This document shows positions 53,891 to 63,983 of a DNA stretch of 64,000 bases, piece after piece. Positions within the stretch are counted from its first letter, which is position 1, and each line of letters starts with the position of its first letter. Below the pieces are notes generated by a model. It worked only from the letters and a program-made list of their open reading frames with translations, was not told where the DNA came from and ran no database searches. Both the position numbers and the translations under genes were made by a program. The DNA is from Peribacillus simplex (GTDB taxonomy: Bacteria > Bacillota > Bacilli > Bacillales > DSM-1321): NCBI RefSeq assembly GCF_001578185.1, contig NZ_CP011008.1:1020001-1084000 (forward strand), read 5' to 3'.

Positions 53891-54932
53891 CGAATCCATT
53901 GCTGGCATTTACTTGACTGTAGGTCCTTGACTTCTGTTCGAAGAAATCGGTTTTGGTAAGGCCGATGGATTCATCATCGAACGTTTTGATCCAAGGCATC
54001 GGGTTTTCACTATACTCTTTATACAAGTTTTCAAGGCCTAGCATGCGAAGCCGTTTGTTGGCGATATATTCGATGTATTCGTTGAACTCTTCCAAATCGA
54101 GATCAGCTTTGGTTTGGATATCTTCAAGCATATACTCAGACCATTCCTTTTCGAGTTCGACGGCTTTTTCAATCGTTTTATAGATGAATTTCGTGTTTTC
54201 TTCATTATTTAACTCTGGATATTCATACATCAAGATTTGAACGAGCATTCCAATGAAATCGAAATGGACCATTTCATCGCGATGGATATAGGATATCATC
54301 GTAGCCGAGCCGGTCATAAGGTTCTGGCGTCCTAAATTATAATAGAAGGCGAAAGCCAGATAAAAATAAATCCCTTCGAGGTTCGTTGAATGGATCAGTG
54401 CCTCGAATAAATGCTGAGGGCTTGGATCGTCCACGAACTTTTGATAGGCATCCACGATCGGTTGATTACGCTTAATCACTTCCGGATGTTCTTTAATGCG
54501 GTCGAAAAGCTGTTTTTGCTTGCCTACCGGTATCAGGGAAGCAAGGATATAGGAATAGGATTCATTATGGATGGATTCCTGCTGGGCCATGTTTGCCAGG
54601 ATAGCTTTTGCCGCAGGATCCTTTATATACCGAAGGATTTCTACTAAAGTAGGCGTTTGTAGACTATCCATTCCAGCAATCATCGTAAGGATATCAAGAA
54701 AAGCGTCCTGGATATCTTCGTCCAATTCTCCCCACTGCTTTTTATCCTGAATCATGTTCACGCTTGAAGGCTTCCAAAAGTTATTGATGAGCTGTGTATA
54801 GGTATCATAGAATTTCTCATACTGAATATCGTTCCAAAGGAGAAAGCCTGAAGCTTCTCCTTTGAAAACACCGGTCGCTTTAGTTGGATGCGTTGGTTCT
54901 AGCATCCGGATCTTTTTTATATGATTGGTCAT
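53880..54932 (-). CDS. nrdF: Ribonucleotide reductase radical-carrying small subunit
   Basis: The beta subunit holds the metal site and tyrosyl radical. Its ligands are seen: Asp in GMDSLQT, Glu and His in QQESIHNESYSY (with the radical Tyr four after the His), Glu in LEGIYFYL, Glu and His in RDEMVHFDF. The ATG at 54932 with AAAGGAG gives 350 residues; the frame extends up to 55034 within nrdE. No ligand is missing, so it is a standard metal-tyrosyl class I protein. Confidence 0.9.
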   Translation of the reverse strand: MTNHIKKIRMLEPTHPTKATGVFKGEASGFLLWNDIQYEKFYDTYTQLINNFWKPSSVNMIQDKKQWGELDEDIQDAFLDILTMIAGMDSLQTPTLVEILRYIKDPAAKAILANMAQQESIHNESYSYILASLIPVGKQKQLFDRIKEHPEVIKRNQPIVDAYQKFVDDPSPQHLFEALIHSTNLEGIYFYLAFAFYYNLGRQNLMTGSATMISYIHRDEMVHFDFIGMLVQILMYEYPELNNEENTKFIYKTIEKAVELEKEWSEYMLEDIQTKADLDLEEFNEYIEYIANKRLRMLGLENLYKEYSENPMPWIKTFDDESIGLTKTDFFEQKSRTYSQVNASNGFDEL

Positions 54933-54978
54933 TCGTGAAAACTCCTTTAAGAATAGATTACTAAGGGTTTGATCGTCG

Positions 54979-57276
54979 TTAACTAGAACAGCTTTCGCAG
55001 GCATTGTCATATTCGGAAGAAGTCGAACGAACATAATACGTTGATTTCAACCCGGATTCCCACGCCGTTAAATGGATATCCAATAGGACCTTCGCTTTGA
55101 TTGTGTTGTGTACATACAGATTAAAGCTGATTGCTTGGTCAATATGGCGTTGGCGGGCTGCATTTTGCCTGATGCTCTCCAGTTGGTCCAAATTAAAGCG
55201 GGTCTTTTTATAATATTCATACGTATTTGGCGTCAATCCTGGTGCGGTCACCTTGAATTTGAAGTTTTTCTTTTCCTCGTAAAATTCAATTTCATACAAA
55301 GGATCGATTCCATCCGTTGAATTACCGATTTTAGCAGTCGATGAATTTGGGGCAATAGCCATTAAATATCCATTACGGGTACCGTGCTCCTGCACATCTG
55401 CTTTTAAATCCATCCATTTTTGATCTGTATAGTCACGAAGTTCGAAATATTCCCCTGTATGCCAATCCGATCCTTCGAAATATGGGTATGATCCTTTTTC
55501 CTTGGCCAACTCGTTGGATGCTTTGATTGTTAAGTAAGCGATCTTTTCGTATAAAGCATCGGCATAGTGAACAGCCTCATCCGATTCCCAATAAATATTC
55601 TGAGTGGCAAGTAAATGATGCCATCCAAACGTTCCTAAACCAATTGCCCGGTAACGTTTGTTCGAGATGGATGCTTGCTTGACCGGAAGATTATTGACAT
55701 CAATGACGTTATCCAGCATCCGGATCTGAATGGGAATTAACCTCTCCAAAACATCGCTGCTCACCGCACGGGGCAAGTTAATGGATGATAGGTTGCAGAC
55801 AACGAAATCGCCGCTTTTACGGACCACAACGACATCTCCATCTTCTGTTTCATATTCATCCGTGATCGTCGAAGGGCTTAAGTTTTGAGCAATCTCCGTA
55901 CAAAGGTTAGAACAATAAATCATGCCTTTATGTTTATTCGGATTCTTCCGGTTCACTTCATCGCGGTAGAACATATATGGTACGCCTTCTTCTAATTGAG
56001 AAATCATGATGCTTTTCATGATGTCCATCGCATTGATTTTTTCAAAGCTATAGTTTGGAAGTGTACCATTTTCTGCGGCCTCGACAGCAAGTGCGTAATG
56101 ATTCCTGAAGCTTCCTTCGCCTTTCTTCTCGTCATAAAGATCTTCAAGTGAGAATCCAAGGGTTTGTTTGATGGTATGCGGATCGAAAAGATACCATTCT
56201 TTTCTGTCGCGTACAGCCTCCATGAACAAATCAGGAATACATACACCTGTAAAAATATCATGGGCTTTTAATCTGTCATCCCCGTTTTGCGTCTTCAAAT
56301 CAAGAAAGCTCATAATATCTTTATGCCAGGCATCCAAGTAAATCGCGATGGCACCTTTACGTTGCCCCAATTGATCGACACTGACAGCTGTCTGGTTGAA
56401 TAGCCGGATCCAGGGAGTCGTGCCGGAACTGTTTCCAGAGAAACCTCGGATATCAGAACCAAGCGAACGAATCTTACCAACGTAAAGACCTACACCGCCG
56501 CCGAATTTTGATACTTTTGCGGCATCGTAGTTAGATAGATAGATGCCGTCAATGGAATCTTCAATTGCGTCGATAAAACAAGAGCTTAACTGTCCATGCG
56601 TTTTACCTGCATTGGATAGAGTAGGCGTCGCAACAGTCATATAAAGGTTGGACATAGCCCAGTAAGCTTCTTTTATTAGTTGAAGACGATGCTCCGTTTT
56701 TTCCATTCGCATGATTTCCATCGCGATGATCATGAAGCGCTCTTGAGGCAGTTCGTAGACCTTGTCTTTTTTTGGGCGGGCTAGGTAGCGATCGTTTAAT
56801 AAGTAGATGCCTATGTAAGAAAATAATTTATCCTTTTCCGGGTCGATCACCGAACCCAATTCCTCAATTTCCGCTTTCGTATAAGAAGCTAGCAGTTCTG
56901 ATTTATAAATGGGATAACGCTGGCCTTCTGAAAGTTGCGAGAGTTCCGTGATCAGTTCATAGAATGGGCCATAACTCATGCCTTCATAACCTCGATTTGC
57001 CTGTGCATCCCTATACATCGTATTCAATAGTTCTGCTGCAGCAACGAACGTCCAATCGGGAGCATCTATATCCACACTTTCAAGAGCGAGCTGAATCAGT
57101 TTTTTTGATGCCTGTTCATCGGTTGAGTCACTTTTGCGATCAAGCCATTTTATAAAACGCTTTTTGAACTTTTCCATATCGAGACGGCCTTCGAATTCCT
57201 TTGATAACATCTCAAGCTGGATTGAATTCGTTTCGGTGTCATTTTCGCCTATGGTAGAGTTATATGTTTGAGTCAT
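54979..57276 (-). CDS. nrdE: Ribonucleotide reductase large subunit, class I
   Basis: The 765-residue protein carries the active-site Cys in LSSCFIDA and YCSNLCTEI, the Cys/Glu pair that makes the thiyl radical, and the C-terminal redox pair CESCSS. The N-terminus lacks the ATP-cone allosteric domain, so overall activity control may be weak. It is longer than the about 700-residue B. subtilis NrdE. The ribosome site AAGGAGG precedes the ATG. The gene is under a cobalamin riboswitch and terminator. Confidence 0.88.
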   Translation of the reverse strand: MTQTYNSTIGENDTETNSIQLEMLSKEFEGRLDMEKFKKRFIKWLDRKSDSTDEQASKKLIQLALESVDIDAPDWTFVAAAELLNTMYRDAQANRGYEGMSYGPFYELITELSQLSEGQRYPIYKSELLASYTKAEIEELGSVIDPEKDKLFSYIGIYLLNDRYLARPKKDKVYELPQERFMIIAMEIMRMEKTEHRLQLIKEAYWAMSNLYMTVATPTLSNAGKTHGQLSSCFIDAIEDSIDGIYLSNYDAAKVSKFGGGVGLYVGKIRSLGSDIRGFSGNSSGTTPWIRLFNQTAVSVDQLGQRKGAIAIYLDAWHKDIMSFLDLKTQNGDDRLKAHDIFTGVCIPDLFMEAVRDRKEWYLFDPHTIKQTLGFSLEDLYDEKKGEGSFRNHYALAVEAAENGTLPNYSFEKINAMDIMKSIMISQLEEGVPYMFYRDEVNRKNPNKHKGMIYCSNLCTEIAQNLSPSTITDEYETEDGDVVVVRKSGDFVVCNLSSINLPRAVSSDVLERLIPIQIRMLDNVIDVNNLPVKQASISNKRYRAIGLGTFGWHHLLATQNIYWESDEAVHYADALYEKIAYLTIKASNELAKEKGSYPYFEGSDWHTGEYFELRDYTDQKWMDLKADVQEHGTRNGYLMAIAPNSSTAKIGNSTDGIDPLYEIEFYEEKKNFKFKVTAPGLTPNTYEYYKKTRFNLDQLESIRQNAARQRHIDQAISFNLYVHNTIKAKVLLDIHLTAWESGLKSTYYVRSTSSEYDNACESCSS

Positions 57277-57307
57277 TAATAATCCTCCTTGTAAACTTCC
57301 GCTAAAA

Positions 57308-57336
57308 TAAAAAAACCGCCCAAATGGATTGAGCGG
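57308..57336 (-). terminator. Regulated terminator of the nrdEF leader
   Basis: CCGCTC/GGGCGG closes a hairpin followed by seven Ts on the minus strand, about 30 bases before the nrdE ATG. It is the probable output of the upstream riboswitch, with premature termination when cobalamin is bound. Confidence 0.7.
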
Positions 57337-57427
57337 ATCAAACGATAGAATAAAAGAACCATGAAAAAATAGCCATTATACTATCGTTTCATCATCTCAA
57401 TCCCCGAAGAATAAGAAACATGAAAAA

Positions 57428-57590
57428 ATCAAGGCAGGTCTCCTGACTCATGATCATCCTACTTTGAGTCCTTCCCGTATAGAGAGAGCTATACAGTGGT
57501 TTCTCATTTCGTCACATTTACAGTTGCGGGGACAGTTCCGGGTTTACACCGGATTCCCTTTTCAGCCATCACTGGCACCTTGGATTATAA
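57428..57590 (-). ncRNA. Cobalamin riboswitch controlling nrdEF
   Basis: The minus strand reads GGTGCCAGTGATGGCTGAAA, then AAGGGAATCCGGTG and AACCGGAAC-like core segments with CTGTCCCCGCAACTGTAA. It ends with CATGAGTCAGGAGACCTGCC. These are the conserved B12-box blocks of the cobalamin riboswitch in correct order. It sits between the promoter region and the leader terminator of the class I reductase. Adenosylcobalamin should switch the B12-independent enzyme off, which normally means a B12-dependent class II reductase exists elsewhere. Confidence 0.93.
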
Positions 57591-57890
57591 AATATTCTAT
57601 ATATAGTTATTAGTATTGTTTGTGTAATCAATATCTAGTATTTCTGCTTATATTATCGTAAGCCATATACGATGATAATTCAACTAATATATTTGAGAAA
57701 AACCAACCCTTATCTATTGACAAAGTGAAGGTAGAGGGATTGAGAATGAAAGATTTTATTGGGGAATGGGTAATTCGAGCACTGAATTTACGGGATTTTG
57801 TGTTAAAATAAAGTGTATAGTAAAGGTGGGTCTCCCTTATTGCGATGAGGGGATTCGCGGAAAAATATTTATGAAAAAGGGGTTAAAATC

Positions 57891-58820
57891 TTGGAAAAAG
57901 TATTAGTTTTTGGACATAAAAACCCGGATACAGACACAATCTGTTCAGCAATCGCTTATGCAGATCTTAAAAAGCAACTAGGTATCAACGCTGAACCAGT
58001 TCGTCTGGGTGAAGTGAATGGTGAAACTCAATATGCGTTGGACCAATTCAAATTCGAAGCTCCCCGCCTTGTGGAAAAAGTGGCAGGGGAAGCGGATGGC
58101 GTGATCCTGGTCGACCACAACGAACGCCAGCAAAGTGCAGAAGATATTGACCAAGTCCGTGTGTTGGAAGTTATTGACCATCACCGTATCGCTAACTTTG
58201 AAACAAGCGATCCTTTATATTACCGTGCGGAGCCAGTTGGCTGTACGGCAACCATTTTAAATAAAATCTATAAAGAAAACGGCATTGAAGTCCCTAAAGC
58301 GATCGCCGGACTTATGCTATCTGCCATAATTTCCGATTCTTTATTGTTCAAATCCCCGACATGCACAGAGCAAGACGTTGCAGCAGCTATGGAACTGGCT
58401 GATATTGCGGGAGTAAACGCTGAAACATATGGCTTGGAAATGTTGAAGGCGGGAGCTGACTTGAGCGACAAGACGATTGCCCAGTTAATCACTCTTGATG
58501 CAAAAGAATTCTCCATGGGAATGGCTAAAGTGGAGATAGCTCAGGTCAATGCTGTAGATCCGAACGAAGTTCTTGCTAAGCAAGCTGAAATAGAAGCAGC
58601 CATTGAATCGGTCATCGCTGTGAAGGAATTGGATTTATTCCTATTCGTCGTAACGGATATCTTGACCAATGATTCTGTGGCCTTGGCTCTTGGAAAAGCG
58701 GCTGATGCAGTGGAAAAGGCATATGACGTTTCATTAAACAATAACATTGCCGTCTTAGAGGGCGTTGTATCGCGTAAAAAACAAATCGTTCCGGTTTTAA
58801 CGGACGTATTCAGTAAATAA
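57891..58820 (+). CDS. ppaC: Manganese-dependent inorganic pyrophosphatase
   Basis: This DHH-superfamily enzyme of 309 residues has [21 protein letters not shown], the DHH motif in [10 protein letters not shown] and a C-terminal DHHA2 domain with [10 protein letters not shown]. It hydrolyses pyrophosphate in the cytoplasm. Start is TTG at 57891 with AAAAGGGG upstream. It is a single-gene unit with a double terminator downstream. Confidence 0.94.
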   Translation: MEKVLVFGHKNPDTDTICSAIAYADLKKQLGINAEPVRLGEVNGETQYALDQFKFEAPRLVEKVAGEADGVILVDHNERQQSAEDIDQVRVLEVIDHHRIANFETSDPLYYRAEPVGCTATILNKIYKENGIEVPKAIAGLMLSAIISDSLLFKSPTCTEQDVAAAMELADIAGVNAETYGLEMLKAGADLSDKTIAQLITLDAKEFSMGMAKVEIAQVNAVDPNEVLAKQAEIEAAIESVIAVKELDLFLFVVTDILTNDSVALALGKAADAVEKAYDVSLNNNIAVLEGVVSRKKQIVPVLTDVFSK

Positions 58821-58826
58821 TATTGG

Positions 58827-58864
58827 AAAAGGGGTGCCCATTTAATACTTTGGGCCCCCTTTTC
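58827..58864 (+). terminator. Terminator of ppaC
   Basis: AAAAGGGGTGCCCA pairs with TGGGCCCCCTTTT around TTTAATACT. Confidence 0.8.
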
Positions 58865-58872
58865 TTTACATC

Positions 58873-58918
58873 AAAAAAGACTCAACCATCCATTTAAAGG
58901 TGTTTGAGTCTTTTTTTT
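58873..58918. terminator. Second, bidirectional terminator
   Basis: AAAAAAGACTCAA pairs with TTTGAGTCTTTTTT with A and T runs on either side; it also ends the convergent 48-aa gene. Confidence 0.8.
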
Positions 58919-59064
58919 TAATTTAAGGTTTCTTTTTCTTTTTCATAGGCGATGACAATCAGTTCTTTATTGGCTTCCTCGCCAAGTTTGCTTTCAAAGC
59001 TTTTCAGTTCATTCAATAAATCTGGTGACAGATTCGCTGCTGTATAATCCTGATCGGATGTCAT
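58918..59064 (-). CDS. Small hypothetical protein, 48 aa
   Basis: With ribosome site GAAAGGAG the ATG at 59064 opens an acidic helical peptide (MTSDQDYTAANLSPDLLNEL to EKEKETLN). No family is recognised. A good terminator follows. Similar small acidic proteins occur in Bacillaceae. Confidence 0.6.
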   Translation of the reverse strand: MTSDQDYTAANLSPDLLNELKSFESKLGEEANKELIVIAYEKEKETLN

Positions 59065-59149
59065 GCTTTTCGCTCCTTTCAAAAGGAAATATTTCATGTT
59101 ATCTATTTTGTCGGTTTGAAAAGTTTCTATTCAGCAGAATTATACTTTT

Positions 59150-60607
59150 TCAAGATATTTTACTTTCTGAGGTGGCGAGTTTTTCAAGCAATAACGAACT
59201 CTCCTCATCCAGGCCTTGCACCTGGACAGGTGTACCTTGAAACTGATATTTAAGGACAACCGTATCAACAGCACCGACTGCAGAAGCATCCCATATTTTA
59301 GAATGGGAAAAATCGATGATGACCGTTTCGGCTTTTTCCTTGAAATCGAACTTAGAAACAAAGTCCTGAACCGAAGCGAAAAATATTTGTCCGCTGATAC
59401 GATAAATGATTTTCTTAGCATGGATGTCTTCCGTTTTCTCAACAGCCACTTTAGAAATTTTAGCCGAGAAGAAAATCATGCTCAAGAGCACTCCAGCAAA
59501 TACCCCTTTAGATAAGTCATGTGTATAAAGAACAATGAGGACCGTCACGATCATCACTGCTGCATCCGTCTTTGGAGCTTTAGTGAGCCGCCTTAGGGAA
59601 GACCAGTCAAAGGTCCCGATTGAAACCATGATCATGACTGCGACAAGGGCAGCCATCGGTATTTTAACAAGGACATCATTAAATACCACGATTAATACCA
59701 TAAGAAATGCGCCAGCTACAAAAGTGGAAAGCCGGCCCCTTCCTCCCGATTTAATGTTGATACCGGATTGGCCGATCATCGCACATCCTGCCATTCCGCC
59801 AAAACATCCGGCAATGATATTCGAAATCCCTTGGCCTTTGGCTTCTTTATTTTTATTACTGTCCGTGTCAGTCATCTCATCGACTATTTGAGCGGTCAAT
59901 AATGATTCAAGCAGCCCGACAAACGCAAGGGCTATGGAATAAGGGAAAATGATCGCCAAAGTTTCGAAGGTCAAAGGGATGTCTGGAAGCATGAACATCG
60001 GAAGGGCTTCAGTCAATTGCCCCATATCCCCAACCGTACGCACCGTAGCTCCCGTGGTAACTGCAACGATTGTCATGAATATGATGGCGACAAGTGGTGA
60101 AGGTATGACTTTCGTGATCAGCGGAAAAAGATAAATGATAGCTAATGAAATGGCTGTCATGAGATACATGATCCATGATTCGCCCACGAAATGGGTAAGC
60201 TGTGCCGTGAAAATCAAGATGGCTAGAGAATTCACAAAACCAGTCATGACCGGCTTCGGGATGAACTTCATTAATTTCCCGATTTTTAAAACCCCTAGTA
60301 AAATTTGCAGCAAACCAGTCAATATAGTTGCAGCAAGTAAATAGTTCAAGCCGTGATCTTTAACAAGATCGACCATTACGAGTGCCATTGCTCCAGTGGC
60401 AGCCGATATCATTCCCGGCCTTCCGCCGAAAAATGAGATGGCGATGGCAATGCAGAATGAGGCATATAGACCTACCATTGGGTCAACACCAGCAATGATC
60501 GAAAAGGCAATCGCCTCTGGAATCAATGCCAAGGCAACGACAATTCCGGAAAGAACATCCCCCCGAACGTTACCGAACCATTCCTGTTTGTATGCTGATG
60601 TATTCAA
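59150..60607 (-). CDS. SulP-family anion transporter with STAS domain
   Basis: This 485-residue protein has about 12 helices with the SulP signature [19 protein letters not shown] near residue 25 and [19 protein letters not shown] in the middle. A C-terminal STAS domain follows (about 395-480, containing [16 protein letters not shown]). It may carry sulfate, bicarbonate or another anion in the membrane; the cargo cannot be read. The gene is alone on the minus strand. The ATG lies behind an AAGGAGTG ribosome site. Confidence 0.88.
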   Translation of the reverse strand: MNTSAYKQEWFGNVRGDVLSGIVVALALIPEAIAFSIIAGVDPMVGLYASFCIAIAISFFGGRPGMISAATGAMALVMVDLVKDHGLNYLLAATILTGLLQILLGVLKIGKLMKFIPKPVMTGFVNSLAILIFTAQLTHFVGESWIMYLMTAISLAIIYLFPLITKVIPSPLVAIIFMTIVAVTTGATVRTVGDMGQLTEALPMFMLPDIPLTFETLAIIFPYSIALAFVGLLESLLTAQIVDEMTDTDSNKNKEAKGQGISNIIAGCFGGMAGCAMIGQSGINIKSGGRGRLSTFVAGAFLMVLIVVFNDVLVKIPMAALVAVMIMVSIGTFDWSSLRRLTKAPKTDAAVMIVTVLIVLYTHDLSKGVFAGVLLSMIFFSAKISKVAVEKTEDIHAKKIIYRISGQIFFASVQDFVSKFDFKEKAETVIIDFSHSKIWDASAVGAVDTVVLKYQFQGTPVQVQGLDEESSLLLEKLATSESKIS

Positions 60608-61793
60608 AGAAACACTCCTTCTTTCTTTTATATATGTTTGTTACTTTCATTGTTAACGGACTAAATTATAGCATGTGACCTTCTTTCTATCTATATGGAT
60701 ATTTCCAGGACTATTCATGCCTAAAGAAGGAAGCATTGGTGCAAAAAGTGCTTGAGCTATCATGTGGGGGGACCATGGCTGAAGATGCCTCGATTTATCT
60801 ATACGAAGTATCGGTAAACTATGTTTGTTTACAAAGCCCTTCGATAGGATCCCCAAAACTTTAGTAAAGGATTACGGTAATGGGGGGGAGAATGAATTAC
60901 ATGCCTATTTCCCTTTCACTGAAAAATCGGGTGGGTTTCAGTTGCCGGTTCTGTTGGTAGTGTTTCTCAAGACTGCGGAAATGATTTACATTGGGGCTGT
61001 GGAACTGGAAGTGGAGTCACTGCCTAACCATCCGAACCTGATTGTAAGGCAGGCAGAAAAAGCCTTGGAATGGGATCATATGAAAGAACAACTGTATCTT
61101 AATAAAGAAATCATCATGACTTAAAGCGATGATATGATGGTATCCGTGGAAGGGAAAGTGAACTCGCAACCCCGTATAGGAGGAGATATATCATTATCTT
61201 AATGGACAGCTATTTTCAATAAGCTTTCCTTGGCGCTACATATTGGGATGGGCACCACCATTAAGCTGGAGGATTATTATTAGGTCCATAAACAGGGCAT
61301 GCATGCTTATAAATTCAGCAGAACTGGATTTCCAAAAAAAATAGCTTGGCCATTTTTGACGAATTGGGCTCTTACAAGCTCTTGGATAATTTGAAAGACC
61401 CTGCACATGCCGAAGGGGGGAGCAAATCTGATGGGTACATTAAGTGTCTACCTATTCAATAACGGAAATTCAAAAATACTATGGATTTCACTTTTCAAAC
61501 AAGCAGTGCATTGCGTTACCCAATGGAACGGATCCATGACATTCCGGACATGGTTTTAGAAGATGCAGAAAACACGATTGAATCTGATGATTGCTGATAA
61601 ACTGCACGGTTTATACCAATCGAGCCAATTATAGTCCGACCGTACACCATTTAAGACAATGATAAAAGTCCTTGAAGGATCTTTTTTTATGTCGATTTTG
61701 TGCCTTAACTTGATTGGCATAAGGTAAGGAAGCTTTACTTACCGGAACGATATTTTCCCTTTCACCTACTTCGTAGAGGGCAGTGTTAAGTGG
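60608..61793. other. Decayed coding stretch
   Basis: No intact gene is present in this 1.2-kb gap. A frame without ribosome site (60825-61124) reads HAYFPFTEKSGGFQLPVLLV onward. Further right, broken frames read FDELGSYKLLDNLKDPAHAE and FTFQTSSALRYPMERIHDIP. They look like pieces of one or two lost genes, which I cannot name. A weak hairpin with a T run lies at 61672-61690. Confidence 0.4.
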
Positions 61794-61988
61794 CTATTCC
61801 TTATCAAGGATACTGGATTTGCATTTTGGACATGTCACTTCTTTATAATGCATGAACCTGATCTTTCGAAGGTCGCTTCTTGTCAACATTGCGAATACAT
61901 TATATCTTGTGCCGCATGCACATGTATTTTTATCTTTAACTATGTGTCTCTCATCCGTAGCAGCTGAATAAATGGTTGGAAAAAACAT
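61794..61988 (-). CDS. Small zinc-ribbon-like protein under c-di-GMP riboswitch
   Basis: The 64-residue protein has two cysteine pairs that could bind zinc (CACG and CPKCKS) flanking a basic middle (RSDLRKIRFMHYKEV). AGAGGG stands 6-7 bases before the ATG. Its only other context is the upstream c-di-GMP-I riboswitch, which makes it a candidate output gene for that second messenger, perhaps linked to motility or biofilm switching. I do not recognise a family. Confidence 0.65.
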   Translation of the reverse strand: MFFPTIYSAATDERHIVKDKNTCACGTRYNVFAMLTRSDLRKIRFMHYKEVTCPKCKSSILDKE

Positions 61989-62064
61989 ATATAACCCTCT
62001 TTTTTCAAATTTTTAGGCAAATTAAAAAGGGGCACGAAATAAATGATTAAGCGATTTAATCAAG

Positions 62065-62158
62065 ATAAATCATGGCGGCCCGGCTGCCATGTCAACTAAG
62101 TTGTTGGTTTAGGCCCGTGGCTTTGCGTCTTTTACTTTCATAAAATTTGCCTAAAATA
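62065..62158 (-). ncRNA. c-di-GMP-I riboswitch (GEMM)
   Basis: The minus strand reads GGCAAATTTTATGAAAGTAA followed by AAGACGCAAAGCCACGGG and CCTAAACC, then ATGGCAGCCGGGCCGCCAT. The GACGCAAAGCC..GGGCCTAA core and the P3 receptor hairpin are those of class I c-di-GMP riboswitches. Between it and the 64-aa gene, CCCCTTTTT can pair with the ribosome site AGAGGG, and GATTAAATCGCTTAATC forms a hairpin, suggesting translational control. Direction of the switch cannot be told. Confidence 0.82.
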
Positions 62159-62512
62159 ATCTTAACATAAAATTGAAGTGCAGAAAAAATACTTATCAGT
62201 TTATGGGTGGGTATGATGATAATAAAGTGGTTAGTCTAAAGCTATGACCTTCAGGAAGTTTGATTCATTTCTTTTGAACCTATCTTTACAAAGCATGTTA
62301 TTTAACTGATAGGCTTGAAAGTGCACTCGCTTCAAATCCTTTTCTGGTTTCCTTCGATGATTCCGCATTCACCATAACTCTGATGCTTGATGATATGTAT
62401 TTTTGAATAAAGTAGTCATTCTCGGCATCACCGCCTTAATCGGGATCCGACCGAAACAAGATCCAGCTCCAGATGTATCTGGCAATACGGCTGTATGTGC
62501 GTTAAACAGATA
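62159..62512. other. Spacer without recognised features
   Basis: About 350 bases between the riboswitch promoter side and the MFS gene terminator. I see no gene and no clear structure. Confidence 0.5.
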
Positions 62513-62544
62513 GAAACCTGACTTCCATCTGGAAGCAGGTTTTC
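62513..62544 (-). terminator. Terminator-like hairpin after the MFS gene
   Basis: GAAACCTGACTTCC pairs with GGAAGCAGGTTTTC (one bulge) around ATCT. Confidence 0.6.
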
Positions 62545-62558
62545 TCGCCCGAATTTGA

Positions 62559-63770
62559 TTAATGTGATCTGGCCAACTCCGGATTGCGGTGCATCGCGTA
62601 ATAGAGGACCAGGCCAGCGATGAGGAGCAAGGTACTGGTCGTGATGAAAACAGCAGAGAATCCATAGAAGCCAGCTACCATACCACCCATTGCAGGTCCG
62701 ATGATATTGCCTAAAAAGCGCAGGCTCGTATTGTACCCAAGTACTTCCCCCTGCATTGCAACCGGCGCTTCTTGGCGAATGTAGGCAATCCTTACAGGGA
62801 TGATGCCGCCTATTGCCATGCCCAGTATGAAACGTACAAAAACAAGCTGCCAAAAATGATTGATGAAGGCACCAGGCAAGTAGACAGTGGCAGTAAGAAA
62901 AAGAAGCAGCACAAGAATCTTCACATGTCCATGCCGATCACCTATCTTGCCCCAGTGACGCGCCATCAATAAATTCCCTAGGCCTGCCGCAGAAAAGGCG
63001 ATACCTGAATAAAATCCAAGATTGGAAGTTCCATGCAGCTCGCCAACGTATAAAGAAAGAATGGGCTGGATGCTGAAGTGGGCTACTTGAACAAGGGTCG
63101 AAATGAGCATGACATTCACTAGGATCGGGTTCCGCATGATATGCGAGAGAACCTCCTTGCTTGTATAGCTCGACTTTGTTCCATTTTGCCGTTCCATTTG
63201 ATACTCCTTGGTTGCAAAAACAAGAAGTCCAGAGATGAAAATGGTGATAGAGGTGAATTTAAAGGCGGTTGAATAGCCGAGTGTGTCTGCAAGAATGCCG
63301 CCAAGCAATGGTCCGAAAAGTGAACCAGTTATATTTCCCGTTTGCAGTGTTCCCAGTACGCGTCCGGCAATCTCTTTCGGAGTCTGCGTTGATATGAAGG
63401 CCTGTGACATGGAAATGAAGCCAGTGAATATTCCCGTGAACATCCTTAAGACGAAAAGCTGCCAAACATTTTCAACGAATCCCATCAAGAAAATGGACAG
63501 TCCCATCCCAAAGGCACAGGCAATCAAGATTTTCTTTCTGCCATACCGGTCGCCAATCCGTCCCCAAATAGGAGAAAATAAAAAGGCAGTCACAAAGGTG
63601 ATACCAAATGTCCATCCGGACCAATGCTGGATATATTGGGTCGAATAATCCCCGAATGTACCAATGTATAAAGATATGAATGGAAGAACCATCGTCATGC
63701 TTCCGCCTATGAAGAAGTTGGCGAACCACATGATGAAAAGATTCCGTTTAGCTATTTTATGAGCATTCAT
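62559..63770 (-). CDS. MFS multidrug efflux transporter
   Basis: This 403-residue protein has 12 helices and the MFS signature between helices 2 and 3 (FLFSPIWGRIGDRYGRKKIL), repeated between 8 and 9 (ARHWGKIGDRHG). The motif-C region with Gly-Pro (NITGSLFGPLLGGILADTLG) marks drug:H+ antiporters of the TetA/MdtG type. It probably exports drugs or other small molecules; substrate unknown. It starts at the ATG 63770. Confidence 0.87.
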   Translation of the reverse strand: MNAHKIAKRNLFIMWFANFFIGGSMTMVLPFISLYIGTFGDYSTQYIQHWSGWTFGITFVTAFLFSPIWGRIGDRYGRKKILIACAFGMGLSIFLMGFVENVWQLFVLRMFTGIFTGFISMSQAFISTQTPKEIAGRVLGTLQTGNITGSLFGPLLGGILADTLGYSTAFKFTSITIFISGLLVFATKEYQMERQNGTKSSYTSKEVLSHIMRNPILVNVMLISTLVQVAHFSIQPILSLYVGELHGTSNLGFYSGIAFSAAGLGNLLMARHWGKIGDRHGHVKILVLLLFLTATVYLPGAFINHFWQLVFVRFILGMAIGGIIPVRIAYIRQEAPVAMQGEVLGYNTSLRFLGNIIGPAMGGMVAGFYGFSAVFITTSTLLLIAGLVLYYAMHRNPELARSH

Positions 63771-63983
63771 TTTACATGCAACACTTCTTTCCTTCGAAAA
63801 AAACTTCGGGTTCCTAAATAATAGTATACAGAAATTAACTAATTTATTAAATGAATTTGATTTTTGCTTATAAAAACTGGTTTTTTAATGAATGTGCAAA
63901 TGGTATAATTTGAAAATATTGATTTTTCCGAAAAATTAGATAAAAGGAAAGGCGTTCATTTTCAAATTAAAGGAGTTTTTTAC

